A stretch of DNA of 56,924 nucleotides from Clostridium acetireducens DSM 10703 (GCF_001758365.1 NZ_LZFO01000014.1:1-56924); one strand, 5' to 3'. Counted from the first letter of the stretch, positions 18,515-27,055 are shown. Notes: generated by a model not told the origin, from the letters alone. A program made the numbers and translations.

Positions 18515-19522
18515 TTGAATATACAGTTAATAAAGCATATGTTACAAGAAAATTATAATATTAATAATATAGATTTTATAGAAAAAATAAAAAATGTATA
18601 TAAAATATGTGTTAATAAAAAGCAATATTGTTTAAAAACAATTAAATATGAGTATGGACATTTTGCATTTATTATAGCTGCTATAGAACATCTTCAAAAA
18701 AAGGGTTTTAAAAATACACCTAAAATAATAAAAACTAAAAATAATAAAAATTATATAAAAATAGGCAGTAAATATTGCTATTTAACAGAATGGATTATTG
18801 CAAGAGAATGTAACTATGATAATCCTATAGATATTATGCTAGCTACAGAAAAATTAGCACAACTTCATATAAAAAGTAGAGGATTTAAAGTTGAAAATTA
18901 CATGAAACCGAGAATTGGATGGTTTAAATGGATTGAAACTTATAAAACTAGAAAAAATGAAATATTAGATTTTAAATATAGAATATGTAACAAAAAAGTA
19001 AAGAGTGAATTTGATATTATATATTTAAAAGAAATAGAAAAAGAATTAAAAAGAGCAGACAGATCTATATTAAATTTAATTAATAGTGAATATATAAGAA
19101 AGATGAAAGAAGATATATATTTAAAGGAATTTTGTCACCATGATTATGCACATCATAACATTTTAATTAATAAAGAAAAAGAATTAAATATTATAGATTT
19201 TGATTATTGCATATTAGATTCTCATTTACATGATTTATGTAGTTTACTTATTAGAGTAATGAAAAATGGTAAATGGAGTATAGAAAATGCTAATTTAATA
19301 TTAAAAAAGTATGATATCATAAATAAATTAAAATATATTGATATTCCTATTATGGCTGCTTTTATGGAATTTCCTCAAGATTATTGGCAAATAGGAATTC
19401 AATATTATTGGGAAAAACAACCTTGGACAGAAGAATTTTTTATAAAAAAACTTAATAGAATTTATGATGATAAAGAAGAAAAACAAGAATTTATAGATGA
19501 ATTTAGATGTTGTAAATTATAA
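18515..19522 (+). CDS. CotS-family spore coat protein (kinase fold)
   Basis: 335 aa. CotS/CotI/YutH-type protein with a choline-kinase/APH-like fold. The catalytic-loop motif is intact: FCHHDYAHHN gives His208, Asp210, Asn215, and the metal-binding DFD is at 228-230 (IIDFDYC). An N-lobe motif YCLKTIKY with Lys41 looks like the ATP-binding lysine. CotS proteins are spore coat components; some may phosphorylate coat polymers or proteins, which the intact motif would allow. TTG start with AGGAGG upstream. First of three CotS-type genes spaced 18 nt apart, so an operon. Confidence 0.88.
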   Translation: MNIQLIKHMLQENYNINNIDFIEKIKNVYKICVNKKQYCLKTIKYEYGHFAFIIAAIEHLQKKGFKNTPKIIKTKNNKNYIKIGSKYCYLTEWIIARECNYDNPIDIMLATEKLAQLHIKSRGFKVENYMKPRIGWFKWIETYKTRKNEILDFKYRICNKKVKSEFDIIYLKEIEKELKRADRSILNLINSEYIRKMKEDIYLKEFCHHDYAHHNILINKEKELNIIDFDYCILDSHLHDLCSLLIRVMKNGKWSIENANLILKKYDIINKLKYIDIPIMAAFMEFPQDYWQIGIQYYWEKQPWTEEFFIKKLNRIYDDKEEKQEFIDEFRCCKL

Positions 19523-19540
19523 ATAAAGGAGTGTATTTAT

Positions 19541-20284
19541 GTGAAAAAGGATATATACCAAAGCTCTTTTAAAGATTACTTAAAATGTAATGAAATTCAG
19601 ATAGTAGATAATTTTAAATATATAAATAATATAACAGAGGATAGTGTATATAATCAATTGAGTACAATAAAACAATTTCATGTTATATCTACAAAGTATG
19701 CTAATTATAATAAAAATATTTTTAAAAGTTCTATAGGAAAAATAGTAGAAAATAATAAAGTATCTTTAAAAAAGGTAAAGAGATTTTTAAAAAATATAAA
19801 ATATCCTAAAAATGACTTTGAAGAATTTCTTTTATCCATAAGTGATGAGTATATATCAAAAGCTGAAATTTGTATAAATGAAATATACAATTCAAAATAT
19901 ATAAATTTAATAAAAAGAAGTATGAATAGAAATGAATTGTGTTTAGGTAATACTTATTTTAATAATTTAAGAAATTATAAAGGAGCTATACAAATTACTA
20001 ATTTAAATAAATGTTCTTATAATATGGTAGAAATAGATTGTTATTATTTGTTAAACAAATTAAGAAAAAAAGGATTTAAATTTCCTTGGGAAAAATTAGC
20101 AGATGAATTTTGTAATATAGAAAATTTAAGTAAGTATAGTAGTAATTTTATAATAGCCTTAATGTCTTATCCTTATGAATTTATGAAATACTGCAATAGA
20201 TATAGATTAAATAAAAAAAATTGGACTAGTAAAAAGTATATGATTAAATTAAAAAAGTCTTTAGATTTAGAAAAAAATCTTTAA
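19541..20284 (+). CDS. degenerate CotS-like protein (apparent pseudokinase)
   Basis: 247 aa, about 90 residues shorter than its neighbours. The C-terminal end (ALMSYPYEFMKYCNRYRL then NWTSKKYMIKLKKSL) aligns with the CotS C-terminus. The catalytic loop appears at CLGNTYFNN (134-142), where the neighbours have CHHDYTYHN: His is lost and Asp is replaced by Asn137, while the last Asn remains. The DFD site reads VEID. Much of the N-lobe is missing. I therefore read it as a catalytically dead paralogue kept in the operon. GTG start with AAAGGAG upstream; a two-codon ATG-TGA overlaps that GTG. The frame is open throughout, so this is not an obvious pseudogene. Confidence 0.72.
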   Translation: MKKDIYQSSFKDYLKCNEIQIVDNFKYINNITEDSVYNQLSTIKQFHVISTKYANYNKNIFKSSIGKIVENNKVSLKKVKRFLKNIKYPKNDFEEFLLSISDEYISKAEICINEIYNSKYINLIKRSMNRNELCLGNTYFNNLRNYKGAIQITNLNKCSYNMVEIDCYYLLNKLRKKGFKFPWEKLADEFCNIENLSKYSSNFIIALMSYPYEFMKYCNRYRLNKKNWTSKKYMIKLKKSLDLEKNL

Positions 20285-20302
20285 TTTAAAGGAGGAGGTA
20301 AA

Positions 20303-21319
20303 ATGGTATATAATAAGAAATATTTATCTCACTATAATTTAGATGTAGAGTTATTTAAAGAATTTGATTTAGAAGTATATGATGTTGTACCTATAAGAAG
20401 TGTATATATAATTTATACAGATAAAGGTAGAAAAATTTTAAAAAAAGTTGAATATACCATAAAAGAATTAAATTTTATAAATGATGGAATAAAATATATA
20501 AAAAATAAGTTTTCTAGAGTAGTAGATTTTTTAAATAATAAAAATGGAGAAATATATTCTATATGGAATAAAGATATGTATTGTATTATGGATTTAGTAG
20601 AAGGAAGAGAAAGTGATTTTAACAATCCTATAGACATATGCATTTCAGCAGAAGGAATTGGAGAGTTGCACAAGGCTTCAGAAGGATTTAAAACAGATTT
20701 ATGTAATAAGTATTATAATGGTAAACTTATAGATAAATTAAATAGAAAAATTGATGAAATGAATTTTTTTAAAAATATAGCTAATATGCATGAAAATAAA
20801 ACAGAATTTGATAACATATTTTTAAAAGAAGTAAATTATCATATAGATGAAATAAAAACTAGTATAAATATACTAGAGAACTCTTTATATTATAAATTAT
20901 GTAGTGAAGAGGATAAAGTAGTACTTTGTCATCATGATTTAGCTCATCATAATATATTAATTAATGATAATAAAGCATATTTTATAGACTTTGACTACTC
21001 TATTATAGATTTAAAAGTACATGACTTGTGTAATTTTATAAATAAAGTTGTAAAAGATTTTGCTTTTGATATAGAAAAAGCAAAAATAATTATAAATTCT
21101 TATTGTAAAAAAAATAGCTTAGATGAAAGAGAAATAAAGGTTTTATATGGTATGTTGAATTTTCCTGAAGATTTTTATAATATATCAAAAGACTATTATA
21201 CTAAGAGAAAAGATTGGGAAGAAGAAGAATTTTTAAATAAATTAAAGAAAAAATCTAGTTATAGAAATTATAGAAAAGAATTTTTATTTTTATTTAAAGA
21301 ATATGGAAATATTAAATAG
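20303..21319 (+). CDS. CotS-family spore coat protein (kinase fold)
   Basis: 338 aa. Same family as the gene at 18515, with intact LCHHDLAHHN catalytic loop and FIDFDYS metal site, and the N-lobe KILKKVEY lysine. Expected to localise to the coat of the forespore; enzymatic activity is plausible but unproven. GGAGGAGG ribosome binding site six bases before the ATG. Last of the three-gene CotS run; the next gene is convergent and shares a terminator. Confidence 0.88.
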   Translation: MVYNKKYLSHYNLDVELFKEFDLEVYDVVPIRSVYIIYTDKGRKILKKVEYTIKELNFINDGIKYIKNKFSRVVDFLNNKNGEIYSIWNKDMYCIMDLVEGRESDFNNPIDICISAEGIGELHKASEGFKTDLCNKYYNGKLIDKLNRKIDEMNFFKNIANMHENKTEFDNIFLKEVNYHIDEIKTSINILENSLYYKLCSEEDKVVLCHHDLAHHNILINDNKAYFIDFDYSIIDLKVHDLCNFINKVVKDFAFDIEKAKIIINSYCKKNSLDEREIKVLYGMLNFPEDFYNISKDYYTKRKDWEEEEFLNKLKKKSSYRNYRKEFLFLFKEYGNIK

Positions 21320-21344
21320 CCTCTTAAATTTAAGAGGCTATTTT
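21314..21344. terminator. bidirectional terminator, perfect inverted repeat
   Basis: Positions 21314-21343 form a perfect 30-bp inverted repeat (AAATAGCCTCTTAAA and its complement) with A run on one side and T run on the other. It overlaps the stop codons of the two convergent genes. Confidence 0.85.
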
Positions 21345-22462
21345 AATATGTTCTTGTATATGTTTATGGTTTCTTTTGCAGTTTTATTCCAATTAAGGTA
21401 TTTAGAATGTATTAGACCTTTCTTTGATAATAAATCTTTCAATTCATTACTTGAAAGTATGTTATACATAGTATTAGATAATTCATCTATATCATAAGGA
21501 TTTACTAATAAACCACCATCACCAATTACTTCAGGCATGGAAGTTATATTAGATGTAATTGTAGGAGTGCCGCAAGAAATAGCTTCAACTGGTGGCAATC
21601 CAAATCCTTCATAAAAAGAAGGATATACAAATAGTTCTGATGCATTATAGAAATAAGGTAAATGATCTAAAGGTATAAAACCTGGAAAAATAACTTTATT
21701 TTCTATATTCAATTCTTCTGTTCTTTTTTTATAAATTGGATAAGATATACCCTTTTTTCCAGCTATAACTAAACGTATATCCTTTTTATATTTATTTACA
21801 ACAGTACTAAAGCTTTCTATTAATCCAAGTATGTTTTTTCTAGGGCTAAATCCTCCTACATAAAGTATAAAATCATCTTTTATAGAATATAAATTTTTGA
21901 TTTTTTCTTTACATATATTTTTATTTAAAGGTCTGTAAATACTTTCTCCTGCTAAATAGGTAACAAATATTTTCTCTTTTGGTATATTTAAAGTTTTTAT
22001 TATATCATTTTTAGAATAATTAGAAACTGTTATTATTCCGTCACATAGAGATATTATTTTAGGTATGTTTTCATGAAATATTTTTAAATATCTATGGCTA
22101 ACAGTTTCAGGCATCTTATATGGAATTACATCATGTAGTGTTATGACAAATTTACAATTCTTTTTTTTAGGTAATCCTATACCGTTTTGAGGCACATGAT
22201 ATATTTCTATATCTTTATTATAAAGTATATTAGGTATATTAACTTCATTCCAAAAGTTATTTTTAAGATTACATTTGCTAATATTTTCTAAAGTAAAATT
22301 ATCATTAAAATTTATTTTTGGGGAAAATTTTTCTGGAGAAAATAATAGAAATTTATTTTTAGTGTCTATTTTGTTTAGGCAATTAATTAATTGATAAGTA
22401 TAAGTTCCTATCCCTGTACCTCTGTACCATTTGGCTGCCCGAGCATCAATTCCTATTTTCAT
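21338..22462 (-). CDS. GT4-family glycosyltransferase (spore-coat CotSA-like)
   Basis: 374 aa, a clear paralogue of the gene at 17236-18357: same [20 protein letters not shown] start, VPQNGIGLP, LYVGGFSPRKNI and EGFGLPPVE (EX7E) followed by SCGTPTITS. Two copies interleaved with CotS genes suggest two different glycosyl transfers in one spore-surface polymer. AAAGGAGC ribosome binding site. The nearest divergent gene is another CotS-type protein at 22576, with only 113 nt between the starts for both promoters. Confidence 0.88.
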   Translation of the reverse strand: MKIGIDARAAKWYRGTGIGTYTYQLINCLNKIDTKNKFLLFSPEKFSPKINFNDNFTLENISKCNLKNNFWNEVNIPNILYNKDIEIYHVPQNGIGLPKKKNCKFVITLHDVIPYKMPETVSHRYLKIFHENIPKIISLCDGIITVSNYSKNDIIKTLNIPKEKIFVTYLAGESIYRPLNKNICKEKIKNLYSIKDDFILYVGGFSPRKNILGLIESFSTVVNKYKKDIRLVIAGKKGISYPIYKKRTEELNIENKVIFPGFIPLDHLPYFYNASELFVYPSFYEGFGLPPVEAISCGTPTITSNITSMPEVIGDGGLLVNPYDIDELSNTMYNILSSNELKDLLSKKGLIHSKYLNWNKTAKETINIYKNILK

Positions 22463-22575
22463 AAAAAGCTCCTTTTAAATTAGTTACATTTTATTATATT
22501 AAGAAAAGCTATAAAATGTTAATCTTATTCTAAAATAAATGGTTTTCACATATGAATTATAGAGGGGTGATTAAC

Positions 22576-23580
22576 ATGATGAGAGAATTTGAAATAGAAA
22601 GACAATTTGATGTTAAAATTGAGAGACTAAAGCCAAATAAAGGAGTATATTTATTAAAAACTAATAAGGGATCTAAATGCTTAAAAAAAATAAATTATGG
22701 CATTCAGAAGTTGCTCTTTGTTTATGGTGCTAAAGAACATCTTGTAAAAAACGGATTTAAAGGGGTGGACAGATATGATTTAAATTTAGAAGGAGAACCC
22801 TATGCCTTAGTAAATGAAGATATATATACTTTATCAGAATGGATAGATGGAAGAGAATGTGATTTTAAAAGTGTAGATGACCTAGAAAATGCAGCTAAAA
22901 GCTTAGCTTATCTTCATATAGCTTCTGAAGGATATGAACCACCTGAAAATAGTAAATTAAAAACAGATTTAGGTAGATGGCCTTATTTAATGAAAAAAAG
23001 AGTTAAAGCTTTTAATAAAATGAGAGATATAGTAAGAAAGAAAAAAAATAGAGGAGATTTTGATTTAAATTATATTAAAAATTATGAGTTCTATAAAGAA
23101 TTAGGAAAAAGAGCAATGACAGTACTAGAAAATTCTTGTTATAGTAAATTATGTAGTGAAGCAGAAAATAAAAAAAGTTTTTGTCATCATGATTATACTT
23201 ATCACAATATAATAGTTGATAATAATAATAAAATAAATGTAATAGATTTTGATTATTGCAAAAGAGAATTAAGAACTTATGATATATCTTCTTTTATGAT
23301 AAAGGTGTTAAAACGATGCAATTGGGATATAAATTATGCTAAACTCATAATAGACTCTTATAATGAAATCAGCCCTTTAAAAGAAGAAGAATACAGAGTT
23401 TTATTTGCTTTTTTACTATTTCCTCAAAGATTTTGGAGACTTTGTAATAGGCATTATTACAATGAAATAAATTGGCCATCGAAAACTTTTGATAAAAAAA
23501 TGAACAAATTAATAATGGAGCAAGAAGAATATATGGACTTTATAAAAAAATTTAAAAAAGAATATGAACAACATGAATAG
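22576..23580 (+). CDS. CotS-family spore coat protein (kinase fold)
   Basis: 334 aa. Intact catalytic loop FCHHDYTYHN and metal site VIDFDYC; N-lobe KCLKKINYG supplies the lysine; C-terminus AFLLFPQRFWRLCNRHYY is a family mark. The ATG at 22576 has GGGGTGA five bases upstream; the frame extends to 22552 but that start has no ribosome binding site. Divergent from the second GT4 gene and followed by a terminator, so it is its own unit. Fourth CotS-type gene in the locus. Confidence 0.88.
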   Translation: MMREFEIERQFDVKIERLKPNKGVYLLKTNKGSKCLKKINYGIQKLLFVYGAKEHLVKNGFKGVDRYDLNLEGEPYALVNEDIYTLSEWIDGRECDFKSVDDLENAAKSLAYLHIASEGYEPPENSKLKTDLGRWPYLMKKRVKAFNKMRDIVRKKKNRGDFDLNYIKNYEFYKELGKRAMTVLENSCYSKLCSEAENKKSFCHHDYTYHNIIVDNNNKINVIDFDYCKRELRTYDISSFMIKVLKRCNWDINYAKLIIDSYNEISPLKEEEYRVLFAFLLFPQRFWRLCNRHYYNEINWPSKTFDKKMNKLIMEQEEYMDFIKKFKKEYEQHE

Positions 23581-23592
23581 ATTTATAAATAC

Positions 23593-23631
23593 AAAAATCC
23601 TTATCATAAATAATCATGGTAAGGATTTTTT
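23593..23631 (+). terminator. intrinsic terminator after CotS gene
   Basis: Stem AAAATCCTTATCAT with ATGGTAAGGATTTT (one G-U pair), 9-nt loop, followed by T run. Confidence 0.8.
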
Positions 23632-23645
23632 ATGTTTGTTTTATC

Positions 23646-23673
23646 ACAGAATAGTTTTTAAAAGCATAATATA
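23646..23673 (+). promoter_or_regulatory. candidate sigma-K promoter of yabG
   Basis: ACA (23646-23648), 16-bp spacer, CATAATATA (23665-23673), matching CATANNNTA. yabG is a sigma-K gene in B. subtilis, so the match is expected. AT-rich DNA makes chance hits common. Confidence 0.45.
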
Positions 23674-23707
23674 TATATAATAATTTATTATGGGGGAATA
23701 AAGTTAT

Positions 23708-24580
23708 ATGGATATAGGTGATATAGTAGTTAGAAAATCTTATGGTAAGGATATAACTTTCAGAATAATAGATGTAAAAGAAAGTAATAAAGGAAAAGTA
23801 TTTACTATAAAAGGAATAAATTTAAGAATTATAGCAGATTCGCCAGAAGAAGATTTAGAAATTATCCCTAAATTTAAATTAACAGAAGAAGAAGAAGTAT
23901 TTAATAGAAAAGTAAATGATTCAATACAAAAAATATTAATTTCTAGAAATGATTTTAGAAATAAGTATAGAACATTAAATAAAAGTATAAAAAAAAACTT
24001 AGATAATGATTTAGCCTTTGGAAGACCAGGTAAAATACTACACGTCGATGGAGATGCTGAATATTTAGAAGTGTGTGCAAAGGTATATAATCAGTTAAGT
24101 TTAGATGTAGTAGGAAGAACTATTTTAGAAAGAGAGCAACCTAATAAAATAATAGATGTAGTAAAAGAAGTTAAACCTAATATAGTGGTTATTACAGGTC
24201 ATGACGCTATATTAAAAGGAACTAAAGATTATATGGATTTAAATAATTATAGAAATTCTAAGTATTTTGTACAAACAGTAAATGAGTTAAGAAATTATGA
24301 ACCTAATTATGATGATTTAGTTATTTTTGCGGGAGCTTGTCAATCTTGTTATGAAGCTATACTAGATGCAGGTGCTAATTTTGCTAGTTCACCTAGCAGA
24401 GTGCTTATACATTGTTTAGACCCTGTATTTTTATGCGAAAAAATAGCTTATACTAATATAGAAAAAGTTGTATCTATTAAAGATGCTTTAGAAAATACTA
24501 TAACTAATACTAAAGGCATAGGAGGACTTCAAACTAGAGGACAATATAGAGAAGGATTTCCTAAATCAAATTATATTTAA
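23708..24580 (+). CDS. yabG: sporulation-specific protease YabG
   Basis: 290 aa, the usual size of YabG (peptidase family U57). Starts MDIGDIVVRKSYGKDITFRI, a family hallmark, and contains GRPGKILHVDGDAEYL, PNIVVITGHDA and FAGACQSCYEAILDAGANFASSPSR (family core, given here in parts: the His of TGHDA and Cys of GACQSC are candidate catalytic residues). YabG cleaves coat proteins and, in clostridia, pro-proteins of the germination system during late sporulation. It sits directly downstream of the CotS/GT4 locus and upstream of veg, as in other Firmicutes. Confidence 0.95.
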   Translation: MDIGDIVVRKSYGKDITFRIIDVKESNKGKVFTIKGINLRIIADSPEEDLEIIPKFKLTEEEEVFNRKVNDSIQKILISRNDFRNKYRTLNKSIKKNLDNDLAFGRPGKILHVDGDAEYLEVCAKVYNQLSLDVVGRTILEREQPNKIIDVVKEVKPNIVVITGHDAILKGTKDYMDLNNYRNSKYFVQTVNELRNYEPNYDDLVIFAGACQSCYEAILDAGANFASSPSRVLIHCLDPVFLCEKIAYTNIEKVVSIKDALENTITNTKGIGGLQTRGQYREGFPKSNYI

Positions 24581-24690
24581 ATGCATACTTTGTATTTTAG
24601 TATATATATAAAGCATAAGGAAATACTAATTAATACACCAACAGTATGTAATATTGGAACATTTTTTTAATTTTAAAAGAAGCAACATAA

Positions 24691-24718
24691 TACCCTTTTA
24701 TTTAGCTATAAAAGGGTA
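24691..24718. terminator. hairpin downstream of yabG, possible terminator
   Basis: Stem TACCCTTTTAT with TAAAAGGGTA; no T run follows on the + strand, so terminator function is uncertain. It lies 110 nt past yabG and 30 nt before the veg promoters. Confidence 0.35.
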
Positions 24719-24747
24719 AAATCATTTAAGTTAACAAAAAATTAATA

Positions 24748-24816
24748 TTGACAATAGAAAATAATAACTGTAAAATAAAAGGTTACCTTGACAAAATACA
24801 AATTAACATATATAAT
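24748..24816 (+). promoter_or_regulatory. tandem sigma-A promoters of veg
   Basis: Upstream promoter: TTGACA (24748-24753), 17 bp, TAAAAT (24771-24776). Downstream promoter: TTGACA (24788-24793), 17 bp, TATAAT (24811-24816), a full consensus. veg has a famously strong vegetative promoter in B. subtilis. Confidence 0.8.
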
Positions 24817-24843
24817 ATATAATGTGGAAAGAGGGTGTTTAAT

Positions 24844-25080
24844 GTGGAAGGAAGAAATGTATTACTTTCAATAAAGAAAGATATTGAAAGACATGTAGGA
24901 CAAAAGGTGGTTTTAAAAGCCAATGGGGGTAGAAGAAAGATTTTTGTTAATAAAGGCGTAATAGAAAAAACTTACCCTAGTATATTTATTATAAGGTTAG
25001 ACAATGACACCCAAAGGAAAGTCTCATATAGTTATTCAGATGTGCTAACAAAGACAGTTCAATTAGATTTTGCTAAGTAA
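24844..25080 (+). CDS. veg: Veg family protein
   Basis: 78 aa from GTG 24844, placed six bases after GAGGGTG; an upstream in-frame GTG at 24835 would add three residues. Conserved core VGQKVVLKANGGRRK and KTYPSIFIIRL, ending in VSYSYSDVLT. Veg is a small, abundant SH3-like protein; in Bacillus it stimulates biofilm matrix genes, and its wider role is unclear. Very strong tandem promoters precede it and a strong terminator follows. yabG-veg order is conserved with B. subtilis. Confidence 0.93.
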   Translation: MEGRNVLLSIKKDIERHVGQKVVLKANGGRRKIFVNKGVIEKTYPSIFIIRLDNDTQRKVSYSYSDVLTKTVQLDFAK

Positions 25081-25086
25081 ACATAT

Positions 25087-25123
25087 AAAGGGCTATTGAA
25101 AAAATCAATAGCCCTTATTTTTT
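25087..25123 (+). terminator. intrinsic terminator after veg
   Basis: Stem AAGGGCTATTGA (25088-25099) with TCAATAGCCCTT (25105-25116), then ATTTTTT. Confidence 0.88.
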
Positions 25124-25145
25124 GCTATTTATTATAAAGAAATAT

Positions 25146-25177
25146 AAAAAAAGAAAGATGGCGGGTTACCATCTTTC
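25146..25177 (-). terminator. intrinsic terminator of the candidate small RNA
   Basis: 9-bp G/C-containing stem with 7-nt loop followed on the minus strand by TTTTTTT. On the + strand the same hairpin is followed by no T run, so it is oriented leftward. Confidence 0.75.
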
Positions 25178-25232
25178 AACTATGGTATAAAAGGGTATTG
25201 AGAATTTATGAGAGGTTATATGGTCAACAACT
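25146..25232 (-). ncRNA. candidate small RNA on the minus strand
   Basis: Within a 362-nt stretch without a gene. On the minus strand a consensus promoter (TTGACA, 17 bp, TATTAT; + coordinates 25262-25267 and 25239-25244) points to a start near 25232. About 55 nt later comes a 9-bp stem GAAAGATGG/CCATCTTTC (25177-25169 with 25161-25153, 7-nt loop) followed by seven T. The ~87-nt transcript has no ATG with ribosome binding site, so it is probably non-coding. Its unpaired part holds C-rich ACCTCTC, able to pair with GAGAGGT-type ribosome binding sites. Targets and expression unknown; I do not recognise an Rfam family. Confidence 0.6.
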
Positions 25233-25238
25233 GTATTT

Positions 25239-25267
25239 ATAATACGCTATTTTTAGCTTTATGTCAA
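25239..25267 (-). promoter_or_regulatory. sigma-A promoter of the candidate small RNA
   Basis: Reading the minus strand: TTGACA (25267-25262), 17-bp spacer, TATTAT (25244-25239). Confidence 0.7.
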
Positions 25268-25442
25268 TATTAACACTTATAATATGAACTTAAAATATTA
25301 AATTATTAAAAAAAATGATGAATTTTGTAATAAAATAACTATTTATTCAATAAATAAACTTGTTAAAAATTTTAAAATCAATCATATTTTGAAAATAATA
25401 AATATATAAATTAATAGTAAGGTTATATAGGAGGGGTATATT

Positions 25443-27008
25443 ATGGCCATAGAGCTAATTAAAGAAAATATAGAATGTGAGCAATTATTAGGAGAGAGTA
25501 CTGTTGATACTGTAATTAAATCGGAGCATATAGTTCCGGATACACATCCAGATGTTAAAGAAATATTGACAATTGACGCTAAACCATATATTACAAATAA
25601 AGAAATAATACAAGATAAATTATATATAGAAGGAGAAGTAGAATATAATATATTATATTTGTCACTAGAGGAAGATGGAAAACATGGCATATACAATATA
25701 ATCTATAACGAAAAGTTTTCTAATAGTATTGAAATGGACGGAATAAACAACCATATGTTATGTGATTCAAAGGCATATGTTGAACATATTGAATGTAAAA
25801 TATCTAATGAAAGAAAAGTATCTGTAGAAGGAGTTATAAAATTAAAAGGAGAAGTATATAAAAACTATGATTTTAAAGTTATAAAAGATATAACAGGTGG
25901 AGATAGTATACAAATGTTAAAGAACCCAGTTTCTGTAGATAAAATAGTAGGGAAAGTATCAGATGATTTAATAGCTACATGTGAAATAAGAATAGATACA
26001 GATAAACCAGAAGTAGGAAGTATATTAAAAAAGAATATAAAAATTCATAAAAGAGATATAAAAATATTAGAAGATAATGTGCAAATAGATATTTATGCAT
26101 TAATAGGAATATTATACAGAGGAAAAGATACAAAAGATATATTTTATATAGAAGAAGATGTTTTAGTAAGTAAAGAATTTGAATTAGAAGGGGTAAATCC
26201 TTCTATGGACAATTATACAGATTTTAAAGTAAGAGCTATGGAGCTTAATGTAAAGGAAGATGATTTAGGAGAGGATAGAATAATTGAAGTAGAAACATTA
26301 ATAAAATTTAATACGAGAATAAGTAATAAAGAAAATATAGACATGATAGAGGATGTATATTCTCCTAATACTATTATGGACATGGAAAGAAAAGATTATG
26401 ATTTAAATGTAATTCATGGACATGGAAAAAACGAAACTATAGTAAAAGAAAATATTGAAATAACATCGGATATGCCAAAAGCATCCGAAATAATAATATG
26501 CTATGGAGATGTATGTGTAACTAATAAAAGAATAGTTGAGGATAAAGTTATAGTTGATGGCATATTAAATGTAAATGTAATATATAAAACTGAGGATGAA
26601 GAAAAATATATTTATAATGTAAATAATGAAATAGCTTTCAATTGCTCAGTTGATATTCCAGGATGTAAGATTGATATGCAAAGTGTGGCAAAAGCTAGTT
26701 TGGAAAGTTTAGAAGCTAATATAGAGGCAAATACTATTGCAGTTAAAGCTATAATAGAAGTAGAAAGTAGAGTTAATTATATAAAACATAAAGAATTTTT
26801 AGTAAATATAGAACCAGTAGAAGGAGAAATACCAGAAAAAAAAGCTAGTGTCATTATATATGTAGTACAAAATGGAGATACTCTTTGGAAAATATCTAAA
26901 AGATATTATACTACCATAGATGAGTTAATAAATATAAATGATATTGAAGACCCTAATAGAATTAAACCTGGACAAAAAATTATAATACCAGGAAGAGCTA
27001 TTATGTAA
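25443..27008 (+). CDS. sipL: SpoIVA-interacting coat/cortex morphogenetic protein SipL (DUF3794 + LysM)
   Basis: 521 aa. DUF3794 (SipL/SPOCS) repeats span about residues 30-440, seen in repeated PDVKEILTIDAKPYI and PKASEIIICYGDV-type blocks, and a C-terminal LysM module (VVQNGDTLWKISKRYY ... RIKPGQKIIIPGR, about 474-518) ends the protein. In C. difficile SipL binds SpoIVA through LysM and anchors the coat on the forespore. Ribosome binding site AGGAGGGG. A CATATTTT sequence at 25383-25390 could be a sigma-E -10, but the -35 is poor. Monocistronic: a terminator follows before the cyanophycin genes. Confidence 0.93.
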   Translation: MAIELIKENIECEQLLGESTVDTVIKSEHIVPDTHPDVKEILTIDAKPYITNKEIIQDKLYIEGEVEYNILYLSLEEDGKHGIYNIIYNEKFSNSIEMDGINNHMLCDSKAYVEHIECKISNERKVSVEGVIKLKGEVYKNYDFKVIKDITGGDSIQMLKNPVSVDKIVGKVSDDLIATCEIRIDTDKPEVGSILKKNIKIHKRDIKILEDNVQIDIYALIGILYRGKDTKDIFYIEEDVLVSKEFELEGVNPSMDNYTDFKVRAMELNVKEDDLGEDRIIEVETLIKFNTRISNKENIDMIEDVYSPNTIMDMERKDYDLNVIHGHGKNETIVKENIEITSDMPKASEIIICYGDVCVTNKRIVEDKVIVDGILNVNVIYKTEDEEKYIYNVNNEIAFNCSVDIPGCKIDMQSVAKASLESLEANIEANTIAVKAIIEVESRVNYIKHKEFLVNIEPVEGEIPEKKASVIIYVVQNGDTLWKISKRYYTTIDELININDIEDPNRIKPGQKIIIPGRAIM

Positions 27009-27022
27009 ATATTAGAAATAAG

Positions 27023-27055
27023 AATATCCTAAGTTGAATCTTGGGATATTTTTTT
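27023..27055 (+). terminator. intrinsic terminator after sipL
   Basis: Stem AATATCCTAAG with CTTGGGATATT (27040-27050, one G-U pair), then T run. Confidence 0.8.

Noticed and set aside
19539-19544. ATG-TGA two-codon frame overlapping the GTG start of the CotS-like gene
   Set aside because: Probably a chance overlap; the AAAGGAG spacing fits the GTG start and no hairpin or conservation evidence supports a regulatory role.
24842-24844. ATG at 24842 as the veg start
   Set aside because: It is out of frame with the Veg protein; the frame is only reached by the GTGs at 24835 or 24844.
25155-25177. Hairpin downstream of veg as a second + strand terminator
   Set aside because: The + strand side lacks a T run, while the minus strand has seven T right after the stem and a consensus promoter upstream.
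25383-25390. CATATTTT as a sigma-E promoter of sipL
   Set aside because: The -10 fits CATANNNT but no acceptable -35 is seen, and such matches are frequent in AT-rich DNA; mentioned only in the sipL entry.
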